In this document: positions 10,283 through 25,400 of the stretch, one piece after another
Numbering within the stretch: the stretch's first letter is position 1
Layout: each line of letters opens with the position of its first letter
NCBI GenBank assembly: GCA_023333565.1
Contig: JAJKFH010002370.1
Coordinates: 248,001 to 312,000, forward strand
Length of the DNA: 64,000 nt
Direction: 5' to 3'
DNA from: Puffinus mauretanicus
Lineage: Eukaryota; Chordata; Aves; Procellariiformes; Procellariidae
Notes under the pieces: generated by a model
What the model saw: only the letters and a program-made list of their open reading frames with translations
What the model was told of the DNA's origin: nothing
Databases searched by the model: none
Translations under genes and position numbers: made by a program

Positions 10283-13200
10283 GTGATGAATTCAGGTTAT
10301 AGAGTTCAGATCTGGATGGAAACATCTGAATTTGGGTATTTTAATCCAGAATTAAAATTACATTCTACAGATAGGAATGAGGTCACGGTACCTTGCTATA
10401 ACTCAGCTTTCTGTGTTTCCAAGCATCAGTAACAAAATTTGCTTTTTTAAAAGACAAGATCCTCATATAAAGGCTTTAGAGAAACAGCTGTGGTTGTTCC
10501 AACAGCATAAAAAAGGGCTGTGACAGTTCCATTTCTAGGCTAAATAAAGAAGTGCTCAGAATCCTCTTTTTAAAAGCTGTCCACCCTATTTTCAACCTCG
10601 CTCAGTTTACAGCATCTAGGGATGCACCAAGTTAACAGGCTTCTATTCAGACTGCTACACAAAGGCTACGCAATATTATGTAATTCAATGCCAGTGTATT
10701 AACCTAAAATTACCTTTGACATACTCCAATTCATTAACCAGTGTGGAGTTAAGCTTGCAGTAAAATAACATCATAAGAACAGAGGATGGGAACAATGTGT
10801 TGGGTCAAGTTCAATTCTTGACTTACCTGCAAGTCATGTAATACAAATCCGCTTGCAATTTTTTTAAAGTATACCTTAAAATTTTTGCTCTGTGTTCATT
10901 AGAAGTACTTTACTAGCATAGGAAGACTACTGATATGTAATACAGCTAAGAGAACTTCTTGCAGTTTTGTTTAAATTTATTTGAAAAGGTACTATAAACC
11001 TGAATAAAATAAGGTACATTCCTAGAGCTCCAGAGGTTTCTGTTGGTGCTGCAAGGCCAGGCAGAGATGAGCTTTCTTCACACCCTGCACACGCAGAGCT
11101 GCACAGAAGTCTGTCATGTAGACACTGCATCAGACTCCAATTCCCACTTCAGTACTTGGGTGCAAGCCTAGTCAAAGCGGATCAAATTCAACTGCAAAGT
11201 GTACATAACTGGAAGGAAGACCAGGCCCTGTGGGGCCAATTCAGTTGTGTAAAGGACCGTGAAGGGAGTCAGGCAGTGAACTCGCAGGGTCAAGCACTCT
11301 GTGCTAGAAGCCTGCACGCGCTTATTTGCCCTGCAGCACATACAGGTAATGGGTCTCTCAGCAGACTACAGAGAAAGCAGGTACTCACTGAACAGCCAGC
11401 ATGGTACATACCTTAGCCTCTTTGGGTAACTCACTTGCCTGCCCATGCTTAGAGCCTGACACTTTCTCCCACGACCACTGTAGCTCACCACACCTTACAC
11501 CCTATCACTTGAAGGGGGCCCAACAAGATCAAATCTAAATGGAAGGCATTCAACGGAAATTATCTGTACACGTCAACACAAATGGGTCAATAAGAACAGT
11601 CACATTATACCAACTCTTCCCGCCTTTAAGCTTTGCTGGTGTGTATGGCCTGATTTTAAATTCTCATGTCTGAGCTGATGCTCAATGCCCCTAATGCAAA
11701 GCAGCTATATCCTTGCATGTTCTGTTCATTATTTGCCCATCGCAGATGAGCTACAGCCTCTGAATTGCTTACACATGGCTCATAAAAAGCAGAAGCTTGA
11801 TGAAGTGGGAAATCAAGTCACATAACTTTACTGTTACGAGTAGGTTTCTCTATTCTAAAAATATGGGATCCGAGTATCCCACCCAGGCAGTGAAAGCGTG
11901 AAGAGGTTGCCTGAAACTCTAGGAGGCGTAAGATTTTAAAAACTAGGTAATTAAGTTGCTTTTTATTATCCAGGTAATCCTTACTTACCAATGTGTTACT
12001 CCCAGCCTCTCTAAGTTATTGTTAATTGTCACTGTTTGCGGTCTAGCAAATTATCTTGCATTCCTCTAGTAAATCTCCTGCTAATTTAGTATTTCCCCCA
12101 CTTTTCAAATATTTGCATTATGCAAATTAGAAAGAGTACATTATTTGGCATTTCCTCTTTGAATCTCAGTCCACTTTCTGCTCAGACCCAAATTCCTTTC
12201 CATATGCTCCTTTTGGGCATAGGAAGAAAACTGCAAGATGAACATAGTAATTGGAAATGTAACAGCAAGAGACTAGCCTACCTGGGTGACTAGAATGTGA
12301 TTTTAATTTTGATACCTGCCCAGCTCATATAGGCAGGGAAAATCATGAGTCTTAACAGCTCTCTAAGCTGTCATACCATTATTACAGTGAGAGAATGACC
12401 AGGTACACCCTATGTTACACGTTAGATGCAAGAACCATCAGCTTGTAATGGGCATGGCATTATAGCAACATTTACAGAACCTGAATCAAAGATGAAGAAG
12501 GCCTATTTTATGCAGGAAGTAAGAAAAAAGGATCACAACAATCCCATTTGACTTTATATTCTATGGTTTAATTTATAAGAAGGACATCTTACCCTAGATT
12601 TGTAGTGTAACTATGGAATAGATGTAAGGAAATATAATTAAAATTGTTCATGCAATACAGCAAAGCACAAAACAGGACAAAAGCATTTTGAACTAGAATT
12701 CTGCCCCCACCATATGATGGAATAGGGTTTTGAGCTAGTCATAAAAAATACTCACTGGATAAAATTAACTGCAAACCAAACTGCTTCTTTCGAACTGCCT
12801 TGAACTGTAATAAACCTCGGTTCTACATACAAATGTAGTAATGTCTTGCCTATTGCCTTCTCTGAGTTAAGCTTGACTCTGGGAAAACCACAACCTCCAG
12901 AACATTTTGTTTCCCGTCTCTAACAGCTTTTCACCTAGGGACAGAACATGAGTTTATTTCCCGGGACAATCCTATGAGCTGCATATCCCAGGGCCCACAG
13001 CAGATGTGACTGACACTTTGGAAAAGATAAAATATTCAAATATTTTTGTATCAACATTTGAAATACAAAAATGCCTAATGGGTCAGATATGAAACATACC
13101 CTGTAGGGACCAACATCATTAAGGAGCTGTTAAAGAGCATTCCCAGTGCTACCACACTGGGACAGTTTGCCTTCACTTACTTCAAAAGAAAACACTCAGA

Positions 13201-14839
13201 TGGGATAGAAAGCAGCAGTCTGATGTAGGGCAGGGGTTGTGGGATTGTGTCACTGAGGGAGCATCTGGCAAAAATCCAGCATAACCGAGTTCTACGTGAA
13301 TCCCCACCCCACGTGAAAGTGAGAGACATTTGCAGGGAAGCTGTCTATTGCTTTATGGCAGGCTTTGTCAGTCTTTGATAGCTGGCTGACTCCTACCTAG
13401 TCTTGTCACTGTTCCTGGGAAGAGCTACATGCACCAAACTGACACTATCTCTAGCAAGATGATCACTGAACAACAGGAAATTGCCATAGTGGTTCATTTT
13501 GGAGGAAGAGAAACACAGGCTTCTGCCCTTGCCGTTTTATTTCACATAAATCAGTCAGAGCTTAAGGAGTGTGCTGCAATTTGAGTGCTAGCTCTTTGCA
13601 GGCAGGATTATCATGCAAGAGACCTGTTCCCTGAAGTCCACTCTGAGTACCTGGGCAGACTGGAGAGCCAGCAGAAAACTGCCTATAATGAGGTGCTGCT
13701 GACCCCTTGTCTGCCACAGTCCAGCCCACATTAATAAGAAAGCTAATGAATGCTATGAGAACATGTATGTATGCAAGGGAAATATATTTAGAACAACAGC
13801 TGTTTGGGTGTAAGTTGGCTCACTGTGCTGTATATTTCCTTAGCAGCTTGTCACTGGTATTTCCATTCTCTGAAGTTAAACTTTACTCCTCCCCAAAGAA
13901 TTACAGAAGCAGCTAGGTATAGTTGTGTTTGAGGTCATGAGGTGGAAGGGATGGACACAAAAAAACCGCAGGGCCTCTTTTTTAATGAGACCAGAAATCC
14001 CACATGCATGCATTAAACCAATGCAGACAAAATCCAGGATGCAGACTTCTTATTCATTGGTGTTCACATACGGTCAGACAAAGCACTGGCAGATTGAATT
14101 TCTACCAGACATCCTTCACTCAGAACAAAACCTTATTGTGGCCTATTTCTTTCATGCTCCATGCTAAGATCTAAGAACGCAGCTTTTCTTTCAAGTGATG
14201 ATGACTAAAAGAGTATGGGGCAGGATGCATTTTTAAATTTTATTTATACTACTTTCTATAAAGCTGTTTTCTGCACTACCATTACAGACTTATGTGTTTA
14301 CATTTCTAGGGCAGATCCAAATATTTCTTAGTCTCCAGGTGTGTAAGTGTGCTAAAAACATCGAAGCTGGTGGGAGGCACCAGCAGTTACCTAATATAAA
14401 CTTTCATGGGGATATAGTTGTACTAAATCTAACAGAAATTTATAGCAAATGTAGTTGGTTTCTCTATAACCACATCTAAACAAGAGATGGGATTTGTATC
14501 ACCAAAGTAGTATAAAAATAGAAAGAAGAAACTACATCCCTGAGAAACCTAAGAAGCCCCAAAGAAAACCCACACCCTTGTTTAACGATTTTTGAATTAC
14601 CAAGGTTTGTGCATAACAAACACGCAACTGGCCTTGTCTATCAGAAAGATTAAGAATTAATTTAAGATTAGCACGTGTCTAACTCTCTGGGTAAGTTGGT
14701 GACAGAGCACCACTCTGTTTTGCAACTGCAGCTTTAAAATTGCCTTACTGCTCAGATCTCTTCCCACTCCTATGCAGCGTGTTTTATGACGGGAGAAGGC
14801 AGGGGAAGGGTAAAAAGAGGAAAAGCTTTACTAAGTCAT
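10283..14839. other. Intergenic, no gene seen
   Basis: AT-rich non-coding DNA with only short, unsupported open frames. No repeat family, RNA gene or splice-supported exon was recognised. Confidence 0.55.
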
Positions 14840-15326
14840 TGTCAGGGAGCAGCAAGGGCTGGCTGCTCACTACAGGATGGAGAGCCAGGAGCCGAACACA
14901 GTAACACAGTTGGCAGGGCAGAGGCCTTCAAAGGCCAGGGTCCACCCCACAGTACCTGAGCAAGACGAACAGGAGAGGGCCAGAGGTTGTGGCCAGGTCC
15001 TACCAAGAATCCAGATCACCAGAGAAATTTGTAGTGATGAGGCAGGTCCAAGGTCAAGCTAGGAAGTCTATTCGCAAGTCAAGGCCAGGTCCAGTGATTA
15101 GCAGGCAGGGCCACGGCAACACGGCAGGCTGAGAAGCCAGTCAGATCAGGGTCTGGATCAAGGAGGTCTATGGCTAACCGAACACATCCATAACTGAACT
15201 GAAGGCCAGTACACCAGGCCTGCCTAAATGGAGCCCCTGTGCCCATAGGCAGGGGATTTGGGTGGAGGGGCCAGGTCAGGCTCTTCGGAGCCGTTGAGGC
15301 CTATTAGTGCCTGCAGGGCCCTGACA
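14840..15326 (-). mobile_element. LTR copy A of an inverted pair
   Basis: This 487-bp unit has perfect 8-bp terminal inverted repeats, TGTCAGGG at 14840 and CCCTGACA ending at 15326. Its reverse complement aligns along its length with the unit at 15895-16403: a shared ACTAATAGGCCT block, a GGGCTCCATTT-type block and matching distal ends. The strand given is relative to copy B; true LTR polarity is not determined. Flanking pentamers (GTCAT, CTCAA) match at only three of five positions, so the target duplication has decayed or the ends were rearranged. Confidence 0.75.
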
Positions 15327-15889
15327 CTCAAGAGAAAAACATAAATCACAAATAGTCAAAGAAAGATTTTTAACTACAGTGAGGGAAGACATTAGAGTCA
15401 GGCCAATAATCAAAGAAAAGATGAGAAAAAAGTAGAAATAATAGCTATAAGAAAGAAGAGCAAGAAGAAAGTAAGTGGGACAAAAGGAAGACACAGCAGC
15501 CCTGGGCCAAGCTGCTGGCTTAGCCTGCTACTACAGCCAGAGGATCAGGAGAATGGAGGAAGACTTGGGAGACTAGCTGGTGGCAGAAGGACTCTTGGAT
15601 TTGCATCAGGGTCTGCTCTCAGATTTGGATTCAGGGCTGTTCTCAGAGGACAGAAAGAGCTGAAGCAGGAAGGACACCAAGAACATTACTAGAGGCAAGT
15701 GTCGACCTGAAGCTCCCTGGCACACCACGAGGCTGGCGTGCAGATTCTTCCATTATCCCTCTGCAACTGGGAACACTGAGGGGCAGGGCTCTCTGCAAAA
15801 CATATCCTGCAGCAACAGCAGTGGAAAAGATCAAAGAAATTCAGCAAAAAAACAGGCTGCAAAACTGATTGCTTTGAATACAACTGAAA
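15327..15889. other. Spacer between the inverted LTR copies
   Basis: About 560 bp lying between the two oppositely oriented LTR copies. The left half is purine-rich, with many AAGAAAG-type runs. No retroviral protein is recognisable in any frame, so there is no sign that the two LTRs bracket a provirus. Confidence 0.5.
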
Positions 15890-15894
15890 GGTTT

Positions 15895-16403
15895 TGTCAG
15901 GGTCCTGAGTGCACTAATAGGCCTTAATGGCCCTGAACAGCCTCACCTGCAGCTTCCATCCACATCCCTGCCCACAGGCCCAGGAGCTCCATTTCGGCTC
16001 ATGCCTGGGCCTTCAGTCCTCCCGAGATACGTTGAAAGCGTACCAGTTTCTCGCTCTTCCATAGCTGTGCCCCACTGATCTGGATCCTGACCATGGATTG
16101 ACCTCCCCGCCTCACCTCAAACCTGCCTTGTCACCATGGACCTGCCTGGTGATCACTGGACTGTGTCTAACCCTGGTTACCGTCGCTGGACCTGATCCTG
16201 ACCCTGACCTGTGGATTGACTTCCTGGCTTGACCTTATCACCACAAAGTGCCCTGATGATCTAGTTCACCCTGGCTGCCGTCCTCAGGCCCGCCCTGCTT
16301 GCTGCACTCAGTACTGCACTGTGAGCCTTGGTCTGGTCTTGTTGCCACTCATCTCCTGGTTCTCCATCCCTCAGTGAGCCCCTGGCCTCACTGTTCCCTG
16401 ACA
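15895..16403 (+). mobile_element. Solo LTR copy B with perfect target duplication
   Basis: This 509-bp unit starts TGTCAGGG and ends CCCTGACA. It is flanked on both sides by the identical pentamer GGTTT (15890-15894 and 16404-16408). TG...CA ends plus a 5-bp duplication identify it as an integrated LTR, and the absence of internal genes makes it a solo LTR. It is a diverged relative of copy A in the opposite orientation. Family name not known to me. Confidence 0.82.
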
Positions 16404-19400
16404 GGTTTACTCTGAGCCTCTGGACGAAATGGGGAACTTGGATATTTATCCCTGTTTCTGCTCAAACGCAGCTTCATGACAAGCATCCTACAGTCATTAC
16501 GCCTGACTTAACGTGACATCAAGGGGAAATCTTCCAGCCTCAATGTGTGGGGCAGTGTGAAGTTAATACTGACATTCATTACAAATGCTGTACATCCAAG
16601 GCTTCACGTTGTGTCCTGGCTGAGACCTAAATGAGTGTGAAGTGGCTGACAGCATTCTCACCACCACAGCAAATTATTTCATTTGGCTCCTGATGAACAG
16701 CAGGTGATGCAGAGGTACCGAGGCATGACAGGAACACACAGCAGGAGGCCATGAAAGACATTATTGATCCAGTCACTGGCATGAGATGTTCCAGAATAAT
16801 TATGATCAACTGCAGGGTTTACTTACTCAGGAACAAGGGATCAATACTCAGACAGACAGCTTGGGAGGAATGATTTGGTGCCATAATGAGTCCTAAACTC
16901 CCAGTTCTCATATACTGGGAGAGAAATAACATGTTTCCATTTTTCAATGTAAGTAAAACTTGCCAGGTTCCTGAGGATGCATGCAGAAAATGAAGTTTGC
17001 GGAGGAGACAAAATGGATTCAAGCAGGTGAGCACAGTGTACTCAGTTGCGTTTCTCAGACTCTGCTTTCAGGCTTCACAAGTGAGGTACAAAGCCCATGT
17101 ATACTCCCCCAGCTCAATTTACTGGTAAGAACCTTTGTGAGAACAAAATTGAATGTTCTTACAAGAAGGAGCCCACTGTACAGGGAGCACTTCAGGAGAA
17201 ATGCTGGAAGGAAGGACAACAATAATGATGAGGTTGCAAATTTTAAAGACTAAATTGAGTAGTGTACGATTACCTGTTTAATGGCCACATCCAGAGAAAT
17301 TGAGGTTTATCAGGCCTTTTGTTCTAGATCCATGTGTGTAACAAGAAATGAGAAAATGCAAACACAGCTACAAGCCAAAAGCAGCAATAAAATCTGTAAT
17401 TTCTATTTGTGCTGGAGGAGATGAAGTGTCATTAAATAAAATAACTCTTCTTTATTGTTTAATTGTTTCTTTCTATCAGCTCAATATATAAGTAGCAAAG
17501 AGGGATTTTGACTGAGGGGGATTGCTGTTTGACATTAATCCACTCTGTCAATGAGCTCCTACAGGATCTTGAGCAAGACTTGCTTGCATTAAGCTTCATG
17601 ATGCTGCAGCTTTGCTCAGCAAACATCTCGTTTTCTGTAATGAAGTGAGTATATACCTGCTTGGAGTCCAAGACTAAAACTATCATTTACTCTAAGTGCT
17701 GTGTAGTGCAGGCACCTTCTTCACATAGTTGAAGATGCTTTATGAAATCAAAGCAGCAAGTACACAAAGAAATAGTGAACACAGAACATGAATTGTCCGT
17801 ATAGCCCAAACCATACAGACATTCTGTTTATTGCTTTGTTTTACAAAGATAGCTAAAATTCGTCATGCTCCATACAACAAGTTTTTTCTCTCACTGGCTT
17901 GGTCAGACATTGAGAAGATAACATAAAAGATTTTTCTGGTCTCATAAACAAGACTTGCCAACAAAGAAGTTTGTTCTACATGAGGTACTGCTGGATCAAT
18001 AGGTAAAAGGCTGAAAGGAAATGTAACCTACCAAGGAATAAAGACGCAATTTGCAGGAACAATGTGTTGTCATTAGGTATAATTGGGCAAATGGTGGTGT
18101 GATCTTAAAAGCCTCAGTTGATCATATTCCCTTGAGTGCATTACCCAACTAGGGGAAAGGTGCTTTAGATGCAACTTGCTTTATTGTACTGCTGAAGTGG
18201 AGAGCAGGTGTGAGAAAACAAACAAGTTCGTAATTCTTGCTTTGCAAATCAATTCTTAATCACTCTGGCTCTTATTTCCATACCAGATTTAACTTTTGAT
18301 ATTTATGAGGGCAACTTGGCAGCTCCACTTTTGTGGCTCAAATGAGTAGCAGGTCCAAGACATTTTTTTAAGGCTTTTAATTCCTAATGCTAGTGCATAT
18401 GGTTTATTTCAGGTCAGAACCAGTAGCTATAATGAGACACCCAAGCAAAAAAAGATTGGATGAAGCCCTGCTGAAAACACGAGCCACACAATGTAAGTGG
18501 ATAGCGTATAGTTCCACCATTTCCTATTTCACTGTGTGAGTATACAAGTACTGTAAGAGTAAGACTTTGATATATAAAGCTCAACTTACATCTTCCATCC
18601 CTGTTAAGAAGTCGCTTCTCTCCTTATATTACTTCACTACAACTACCACCACTTATAGGATAAAACTAGAAGAGAGAAGCCCACTGCCAGGATATTCACA
18701 GCATATTCACCTTCAAAATATGCTCAGTCTTTGGGACCACAGTCTGCTTCTCTGGCTGGATATGGTCCAAGAGACGTCTGTTTCAACAGATGTTCAAGGG
18801 AAGCCAAAGGCTACGAGGATAGGCATTGGGATGAAGAGGAGTTTTTAGTAAGTCTGTTGACTAGAGAATTCCATGGAGTGGGAAGGAAATATATGTTCTC
18901 ACGTATTTCCACCATGGCTGTTTTCATTTCTCTCTTGTAAGACGTTTTTGTTGAAGAGTGTTAATGTTTTTGAACAGAGCAGATAAAGTACACATCTTGT
19001 GCAATGCTGGAGGCAAGGGATTGAATTTGATAGACACTGGTCTAAGACAGTACTGTATGACAAACTGTGTGCTACGAGATGCTAAGATTGCCAGTGGCAT
19101 CCCTACAAATTATTTTGTAATCTCCCTACACACAAGTGAATTCCTATGTCCACCATCCTCTGCTCGACAATTATCAACAGCAGTACACTTTAACAACTTG
19201 ATTAATCAAGGGAACTTTTAATTAAAACCTAAAAGAAACAGGCATTTAACCCATCGGAGAAGAAAGTGGAAAAGTACTGTTTTATTGCTTAGTGGTGGAT
19301 TTCACGTAACAAAGTTACTGCAAAGCTGACCTTTTCCTTTCTGTGTCCAAGAGCCATGACTGAGAGAAAAACAAGCTGGTAAACTAGGACATAAATTAGA

Positions 19401-22400
19401 CACAAATTAAGCTTGTATAAAGCATTACAGCTAACATTTTCTGAGTGATACTGTTTTACATGCTGGTACAGCACCATGTACAGGAGCATGGCTACTGCAC
19501 ATAAATAACAGTGTGGCACATGACAATGCAGTCAGTCAGTCTTGGTCATCATTTCCAAGCCACAACAGGCCACACCATGTGTCCTCCTGTGGCTGTCTTG
19601 TGACTTCCAGGGAGCTATGGCAATGTTAGGGCAGGCTAAAAATCAACCAGTTCACTCAAAAAATATCATGAAGATCGCTCCTCATGTTGTGCCAGGCTCT
19701 AAGATCCCAGGAACATCCCCAAAAGCAATGTAAATAGTTCTTTGGAGTTGTCAGCGTAGAAGTAGCTGGGATGCAGCAGTGACTTATCACAATAATTTCT
19801 CCTTATTGTGATCTACCCTGTTTAGGGATTTAGGCTGCTTCTTTTGTCTAGCTTCTGTAAGATACAAACTGTATGCAAAAATCTTTCTGCTCTCAGAAAT
19901 TCTTTGTTTGAACCACCCTACAATTGCGAATAGTGTGTTGTTATCAAAGCAGAAAAAGCAGTGCATGAAAAGAATTTAGATTTTCTTCTGATAAAACAAT
20001 GCTAAAAAAATTGATGTGATGTTTTCAGATGCCTGATACAACAGCTTTGAGAGGGAATATATCAGCTGAGAAGAGGCAGCTCCCAGAGCGATCTAAGGAC
20101 AGAAAAAGGAAAGGCATTGCAGTTTGAAAGGTAACTGTCTCCGTCCAATACAGATTTCTATCTTAACAGTCACTGGCCTTGCTTGGTCATCACATTGTCT
20201 GTGGATGAGGAGGAAGAGAGAGCAGGCAGAAATCTGGCTACAAACTGCCTGCAGGTGCTGTGACCCATGTCAAAGAGAGAATCAGAAAAGATACTTCCTT
20301 CTGCCAACAAACACCTAAAGGCTGTCTTGAGATGTGCTCCCAATACGTCTGTTTCATTTAGTCTTCCCTCCCTACCTCAGGGGTTGAGTGCTTTGCAGGG
20401 TGGGCCCACGCTGTCAGTGTGTCTGGCTTGGGGTACAAACTAATTATTACATGGGGTAGTGCTATCATTAAAGAGTGCAACAGTTTCTCATTTGTGCAGA
20501 AATACTTATCTAAATTAAATGCAGAGCTGCTAATGAAACAATAATATTTACTACACACCTCACTAGCTTGTCAGACTTAAACATAATTGAGTTGTGTTAC
20601 AATTCTACCTGGAAGACTCCTGTGAAGAATGATGTCACAGAGCAGCCCCAGAGGCCCTGGAATTCTCTCTGGCAAGTGGTAATTAAATAAATGTTTGGGA
20701 TCTTTCTTTTCCAAATAAGCAGATAACAGTAGCCCCTGCCCTTGATAAAATAAGCAAAGATCAACAGCACAATTTGTTGCAATTATAGAATTACTTACAT
20801 CAGAATGAAGGCAGAGTAAACATTTCAGTCTTCGCCCTGGGAATGTCTAGCCCTGTGCCAAGAAGTTCTGACCCTTCTTAATCCATCTGATCAGCATGCT
20901 GAATTAAATCAATGGGGGCTAGCAGTTCCTACAATTTATGCAAGCAAGAATATGGTATGGATAGGAAGAAAGAGGAATGAGACTGTCTTTTTCAGTGATT
21001 ACTTGCAATTAGATCTGATTATGCTTAACAGTGACTCAGTTGGTGCTGATCTGAAACAGGCTGCCCCAATTCTACCCTCTCTATGCCTTCACTGTGTGAC
21101 TGTGCTCTGTCCCTTGCACCAGCAATTAGTTATAAAACTAATGAGTTCCTTGAACCAAGATAATAATCTGAGAATTATCATCAACTGCTGCTTAATGACA
21201 AGGTCACCAATTGAGTATTTTAGTTTTCTCCCCAGATCTTAGGCTCCCTTAAAGGTAGGTTGTTCACTGTGACAGATACCCTAAGGAAAAATGCTTCCCT
21301 GACAAAGAACCCTGGCGCAAGTGTAAGGCCTGTCACCTGGCCAAACAACACAATAAAACTTCTTTCTCTGCTGTTTAGTGGCTAAATTAGGAAGTCAGAG
21401 TGTTCTTATTTTCCAGTCTCATATGAAAAGTAATGGGACGTAATTTAAAGACATCTTGTTCAGTCAGAAACATCTAAATGGTCATTGATTGTTTTTCCTT
21501 TGTTGGATGTGTGAGTCTCTTTAAAAGCAGAAACTGTTACTTGTGCTCTGTCCCTGTTGCTAGACAGGCTACAGGGCTTGTGTCAACATTACTGGAATAA
21601 AAAACAAGAGTTTGAACAAGTCAAGCCTAAACTCTCATACTCCTGAGAACCAGGAAGATTGCCACTGAACTGAGATGAAGTAGTTCGGGCGCAGTCACTT
21701 TTCTTAGTTAGAAGCATCTGCAAGGACCCTGGAGAAGAATCACCCCAGAAAATATCCTCATTTTTGGACATTTCACAATAGCTGCACAGATTAGCTGCAG
21801 AGACCTGTAAAAGCCCCTTCCATTTCTATGGTCAGAAAAACATAATTATGCCAACATCTTGGGAAGGTTGAAACCTAAGTCTCTCTGGAAGGTGCCTTCA
21901 GAAATGCTGCTCCCATTATCGGAATCTACAAGCAAATTAAGTCCTCAAATGAATACGTTATACACAAGTAATTAGGTCCTCAAAGGAGAGAACATTAAGA
22001 TAGTCATAGTGTGCTATCCGTTAGAACAAGACAGAAGTGTTGTTTTCCATTCATAACAAGCACTTGTGTAAACACACTTCCTATGCTGCTCGTGTTCCCT
22101 ATTCCTTGAGACAGTAAGCACAGGAGTAAGGTTAACGCTTTCACATAGCTATGCTGATTTCCCCTGACCGAAGGCTGGTGTACAGCATATAGACAAGGTG
22201 TCCACACAAGACTTCTACTCCTGGTCATTTTTCTAAATACCACTGCAGATCAGAACCTACGAGGTTGGTCTACAGTAATGTAGGTAAAAGGGACATTTAC
22301 CCTTGAGTCACAGACATCAACAGGCATCTAGCACTAGGGGCTCTCCTAGGCCCCTTTGCCTTCAACATCCCTTATAAAACAGATGACAATTCTAATGTCA

Positions 22401-25400
22401 GCTACCCACATCTGCATTACTGCAAGGCCTTCTCTGTCCCAAAGTGATGCATTTCTTCAGTTCACAATTCCCTTGGTTTTTTTCCCATGCTAAAGCTTTT
22501 GTGAGTACATTTCAAGATGTCCCTATCTAAATACAGTATTACCAGCTATAAATCACAGCTGTCCACAACTGAACCAACCTCTTTACCATGTATATGCTCC
22601 CTAGCATGCCTAGATGATTCTTATCACTTGTCATTTCAACCACACAATCCTAAAGATACACACCTGAGTCCCGAAGTAAGAAGTCAGAAGAAGCCAGAAG
22701 CAAGATTTTACTTCTGTGAGAGGAAGCTGGTCCCAGCTCCCACATTCCACTGATCCAGCAACCTCTGCTTTGGTCCCATCTCCTAAGCCTGGCAGCAGCC
22801 TAGCTCCTGCTGAGCTGGGAGACAATTCCTTCTTTCACTTCAAGTACTGCCTTGTGCAATCATTGCTGTTTGCTGGGTTGTGAGCAAGTATTAATTCCAT
22901 TAACGTTTACACATTTCATAACTCAGAAATCAGTGCCTGCTGTAAGTTACTGATTGTCGCTTTCTAACCCATTCTCTGAGAACCTCTGGTTTCAGCAGCA
23001 ACACAGCACTGATACTGAACAGTGCCAGCAGCTCACAGCTAATACAGCAAGAGATGCTAAGGTGTGTTTAACTTTCTCACCAAATGTTCTCAAGTTCTTG
23101 AAGTGCAAAACAGTACTCTCTGCTCCAAATGCCAAGGCAGTTCTAGAGGAAAGCAGGACTCCTTCAAAAGCACTCAGTTTGTGGATAATTCAGTTTTTAG
23201 AATCCAAAGCTATGAGGAGGCAGGAAACGAAAGCTTTTCTTTTGTGTCCTGATGCTTTGCAACATGATCTGAGTGCTGTAAGTGGAGATGATTGGGAATT
23301 TTGCTTCAAAAGTGCACTCCTGACCTCAACTAAAATGCTAGAGTAGAGATACCCTATGTCACCTGTCTGCCCCCTTAGCTTAGCTCTGCTCAGTGAAGCT
23401 TACCCATGCCATTTTGACCAGTGCTCCAGGACATACCATTTCACCTATGTTAACCATTAGGGGATGCACGCTTATACTTGAAAATCAGCTGTTCTCTTCA
23501 TTGGGTTTCACCCACACTAACTAGTGTACAGGTATTTTGAGTAGGTCATAGAACTTCAGTCTTATCTGTGAACATGAACTTGAGCTGCTAATCTAAGTTA
23601 AAATCCCATTTATTCTGTCTTCATGATAAAGAACACAAATAGTCTGTAGTGGCCACTTCCCCTAAACCTTCCAGAACATCTCTGAAGTAACTGCTATTAT
23701 TATTGTTCACAAGGAAAAAAGGCAAAGCCAGAATTACAGTGCAAGATCTTTTGACAACCAACCGTCCCCATCAACAGGTCACAGCTGTTGCCAGGAGTCG
23801 TTGCTGTACCTTGAAATCCTTTTGGTTTTTTCAAAACAAAAAATTGTTCTGCAGTTTCTGGTCATAATGACCGATCTTGAGGAAACAAATTATATCCTCT
23901 ATACATTTTTAGGGACATATCAGATATGGGGTTTTAATACCTTCAAATCTCAAGAATATGCTCAAGGCCATGGGTTGGGTTCATCTCTAGTATTGATGAA
24001 AGCAATAGCATCACTACGTTTTGATGATTTACTGTTCTCAGAGTAATCAAATCAATTTCAGTCCAGTTTAGTCCACTGTACTAACAAGACTTCTACTACT
24101 TGATTTCTTCACCAGCCTTCAGCTCAAATTTTATGCCCTCAGGTTTTATTTTTCCATTTTAAAAAAGTAACTAATATTTAGGAGTGTTTATAAAACAGAA
24201 TAGAATTTGGTTGTATATAGCACTTCTTGTACTTGGGCTACATGCTCTCCTTCTCCGAATAAATGATTCTGATTCTCACAGTGAGCAGTCATTGTGTGTC
24301 TGGGAATGACTGCCTGGAAATGAGCCTATGTGTGAAATAATGTGAAAGCAGCTTTCTTCCAGTTTTTGCTTTCATTTTTTAAATGAATCAAGATTCTTCA
24401 AATAAAACAGGCAGAAAAGGTCAGGATGCAAATGAAGATGCTCTGTATTACAAAGAAAAAATGTTTTTTTCTTAAAAGCTTGTGCTTTATTTAAATTGAA
24501 TGAAATTAAAGAGGTAGTTCTGAATGAAATTATGAATAAAGCTCCTAACAGTGTAGTTTAAAATGGTAAAAGTGAGAAGAAACCCACTCCTGCCATAAGT
24601 ATGGGAAACTCCAATTAGCCAGATCCTCAGCCAATCATACATGCTATTGGAAATATATTCTAATTATACTAAAATGAGATGCTAGCCTAGAGTTACAGTA
24701 AGAAACACCTTTTATGATTGTCTCTATTGCTTGCACAAGTAATACTTGCACATAATCTCACTTACACACAATTAACCAATTTACACATGTTAAATAAAAG
24801 TGCATTGAAATCCACTTCCTGGGGAAATCTGAGATTTACAGCAGGGCAAAGCTGAGCATGCATATTTGCACTGGTACACTTAAGCAGCTGCCTTATAAAA
24901 CCTGGCATTAGAACAGGGGAATGTGAATCCTTTCTGGGTAAAGTCCAAGTGATATTTGGACTCACACAAGTAGTAACAGTACAGATGCCCCATTCACAAA
25001 AGCTGTCCTACAGTGCTTATAACCCTAGGGCTCCTGTATTTCATTCTCCTGGCTTTGCTCAGCACTTCCTGATAGATGCAGCTCAGAGCAATAGCTGCTT
25101 GTCTGTCTGGACATACTCCTTTGCTCGCCATCCATGTCCTCTTTGAGTCTGTACTAGCCAACACTGAAATGTATTCCCTCTTCAGAGCTAGAAGAGGACT
25201 GTGCCTACATCATTTGTATAGCTGCTTCCACATTTACCAACTATCTTGTGCAGTACAGGACATCGGGCAGCTGGGGTTACAGCAGGAATAGTATTCAACA
25301 CAGAGAAAATTTGTTGACAATAGGTATAGAAAAAGAGAGTGATGATAATAAATATTTCCCCTACTACATGTTTTCATTCTTAATTAAATGCATTTCAAAA

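Noticed and set aside
15327..15894. Provirus between the two LTR copies at 14.8 and 15.9 kb
   Set aside because: The LTRs are inverted relative to each other, no viral protein is found between them, and copy B has its own target duplication.
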